A stretch of 13,932 nt of DNA, taken from the NCBI GenBank assembly GCA_005777205.1, contig SXNB01000018.1, positions 1 to 13,932 on the forward strand, in the 5' to 3' direction. Shown in pieces: positions 13,662 through 13,932 of this stretch. Position 1 is the first letter of the stretch, and every line of letters starts with the position of its first letter. The translations under genes were made by a program, and so were the position numbers. The DNA comes from Burkholderiales bacterium. Lineage in GTDB: Bacteria > Pseudomonadota > Gammaproteobacteria > Burkholderiales > SG8-39. The notes beneath the pieces were generated by a model, which was given only the letters and a program-made list of their open reading frames with translations, was not told the origin of the DNA and did not search any database.

Positions 13662-13932
13662 CTAGGAAGGACGCGACCAGTCTGACGCGTGCACCGCCCA
13701 GATCGTTGCCGACCCCCAGATCACGATCCCGAGCGCGATCACCCAGTACAGCGCTCCAAGCGGCGCCGCAAGTGCCAGCGTGATGAGGCCACCGCCGATC
13801 ACGAACGCCAGCCGCGCGGTGCCCGCGAGCACCGGCCAGACCACGCGCGCGGCGCCCTGCGAAGCGAAGTACAGCGCGATGCCGGCGCCCATGAACGGAT
13901 AGAAGGGTCCGACGGTGCGCAGGTAGGCGGAA
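13662..13932 (-). CDS. MATE family efflux transporter (C-terminal 89 residues, cut by window edge)
   Basis: The gene enters from the right edge and ends with TAG at 13662. The visible part contains RTVGPFYPFMGAGIALYF, then ASQGAARVVWPVLAGTARL, then two hydrophobic segments (about VIGGGLITLALAAPLGALY and WVIALGIVIWGSATIWAV) and a short polar tail. The FYxxGxxLYFASQGAGR...WPxLAGxxRL pattern is characteristic of the C-terminal half of one group of proteobacterial MATE exporters, which use H+ or Na+ to expel drugs and metabolites across the inner membrane. An ATG at 13892 lies within the conserved block and is not the start; the frame continues to the window edge. Substrate and N-terminus cannot be seen. 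It converges on the acyl-CoA dehydrogenase remnant. Confidence 0.82.
   Translation of the reverse strand, partial: SAYLRTVGPFYPFMGAGIALYFASQGAARVVWPVLAGTARLAFVIGGGLITLALAAPLGALYWVIALGIVIWGSATIWAVHASDWSRPS

Overview
The window is a compact, GC-rich (roughly two-thirds GC, strongly GC3-biased) stretch of bacterial chromosome, most likely from a betaproteobacterium of the order Burkholderiales. Two things point there: a small DUF3567-type protein (6349-6588), a family I know essentially from Burkholderiales, and an orphan Bug/TctC-type periplasmic binding protein (11927-12904), a family greatly expanded in that order. There are 13 complete or apparently intact-but-edge-truncated protein genes and three degraded genes. 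I see no rRNA, tRNA, CRISPR array, insertion sequence, phage gene or clear rho-independent terminator. No gene-free stretch exceeds 300 bases; the longest is the 160-base divergent gap at 6589-6748.

Layout. (1) 1-195 (-): 5' part of a MetE-like methionine synthase, divergent from (2) 249-875 (+), a DUF6642-like protein with a caspase/CHAT-like His/Cys signature. (3) 872-2098 (-): MFS transporter, convergent with gene 2 and divergent from (4) 2130-3194 (+), a DUF2817/M14 zinc carboxypeptidase-like protein, which is ATGA-coupled to (5) 3191-4375 (+), a family III (CaiB/BaiF) CoA-transferase. (6-8) A minus-strand group: DUF3567 protein (6349-6588), alkaline-phosphatase-superfamily phosphodiesterase (5176-6324) and an enol-lactonase-like alpha/beta hydrolase (4382-5167). 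(9-12) A plus-strand group: conserved hypothetical (6749-7303), O-acetylhomoserine sulfhydrylase MetY (7316-8626), a second alpha/beta hydrolase (8626-9426) and an NAD-dependent epimerase broken by two in-frame TAG codons (9405-10382). (13-15) A minus-strand group: remnant of a nitronate monooxygenase (12901-about 13290), Bug binding protein (11927-12904) and an FGly-type sulfatase (10389-11921). (16) A plus-strand remnant of an acyl-CoA dehydrogenase (about 13280-13633), head-to-head with the nitronate monooxygenase remnant. (17) 13662-13932 (-): C-terminal end of a MATE efflux transporter cut by the window edge.

Functional reading. The content is catabolic and accessory metabolism: transport (MFS, Bug, MATE), acid activation (CaiB), hydrolases, and sulfur metabolism (MetE-like, MetY, sulfatase). 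Genes within each strand block are tightly packed (overlaps of 1-22 bases or gaps under about 25 bases), so each block is probably one transcription unit. The right third is decaying: one gene with two nonsense codons, and two genes truncated at a shared breakpoint near 13283-13291, one of which carries a third nonsense codon. All three premature stops are TAG. Intact neighbours also end in TAG, which argues against general stop-codon reassignment. The best candidates for something undescribed are the DUF6642-like protein with its protease-like dyad and the peptidase/CoA-transferase pair. I did not find a convincing defence, phage or novel RNA system.
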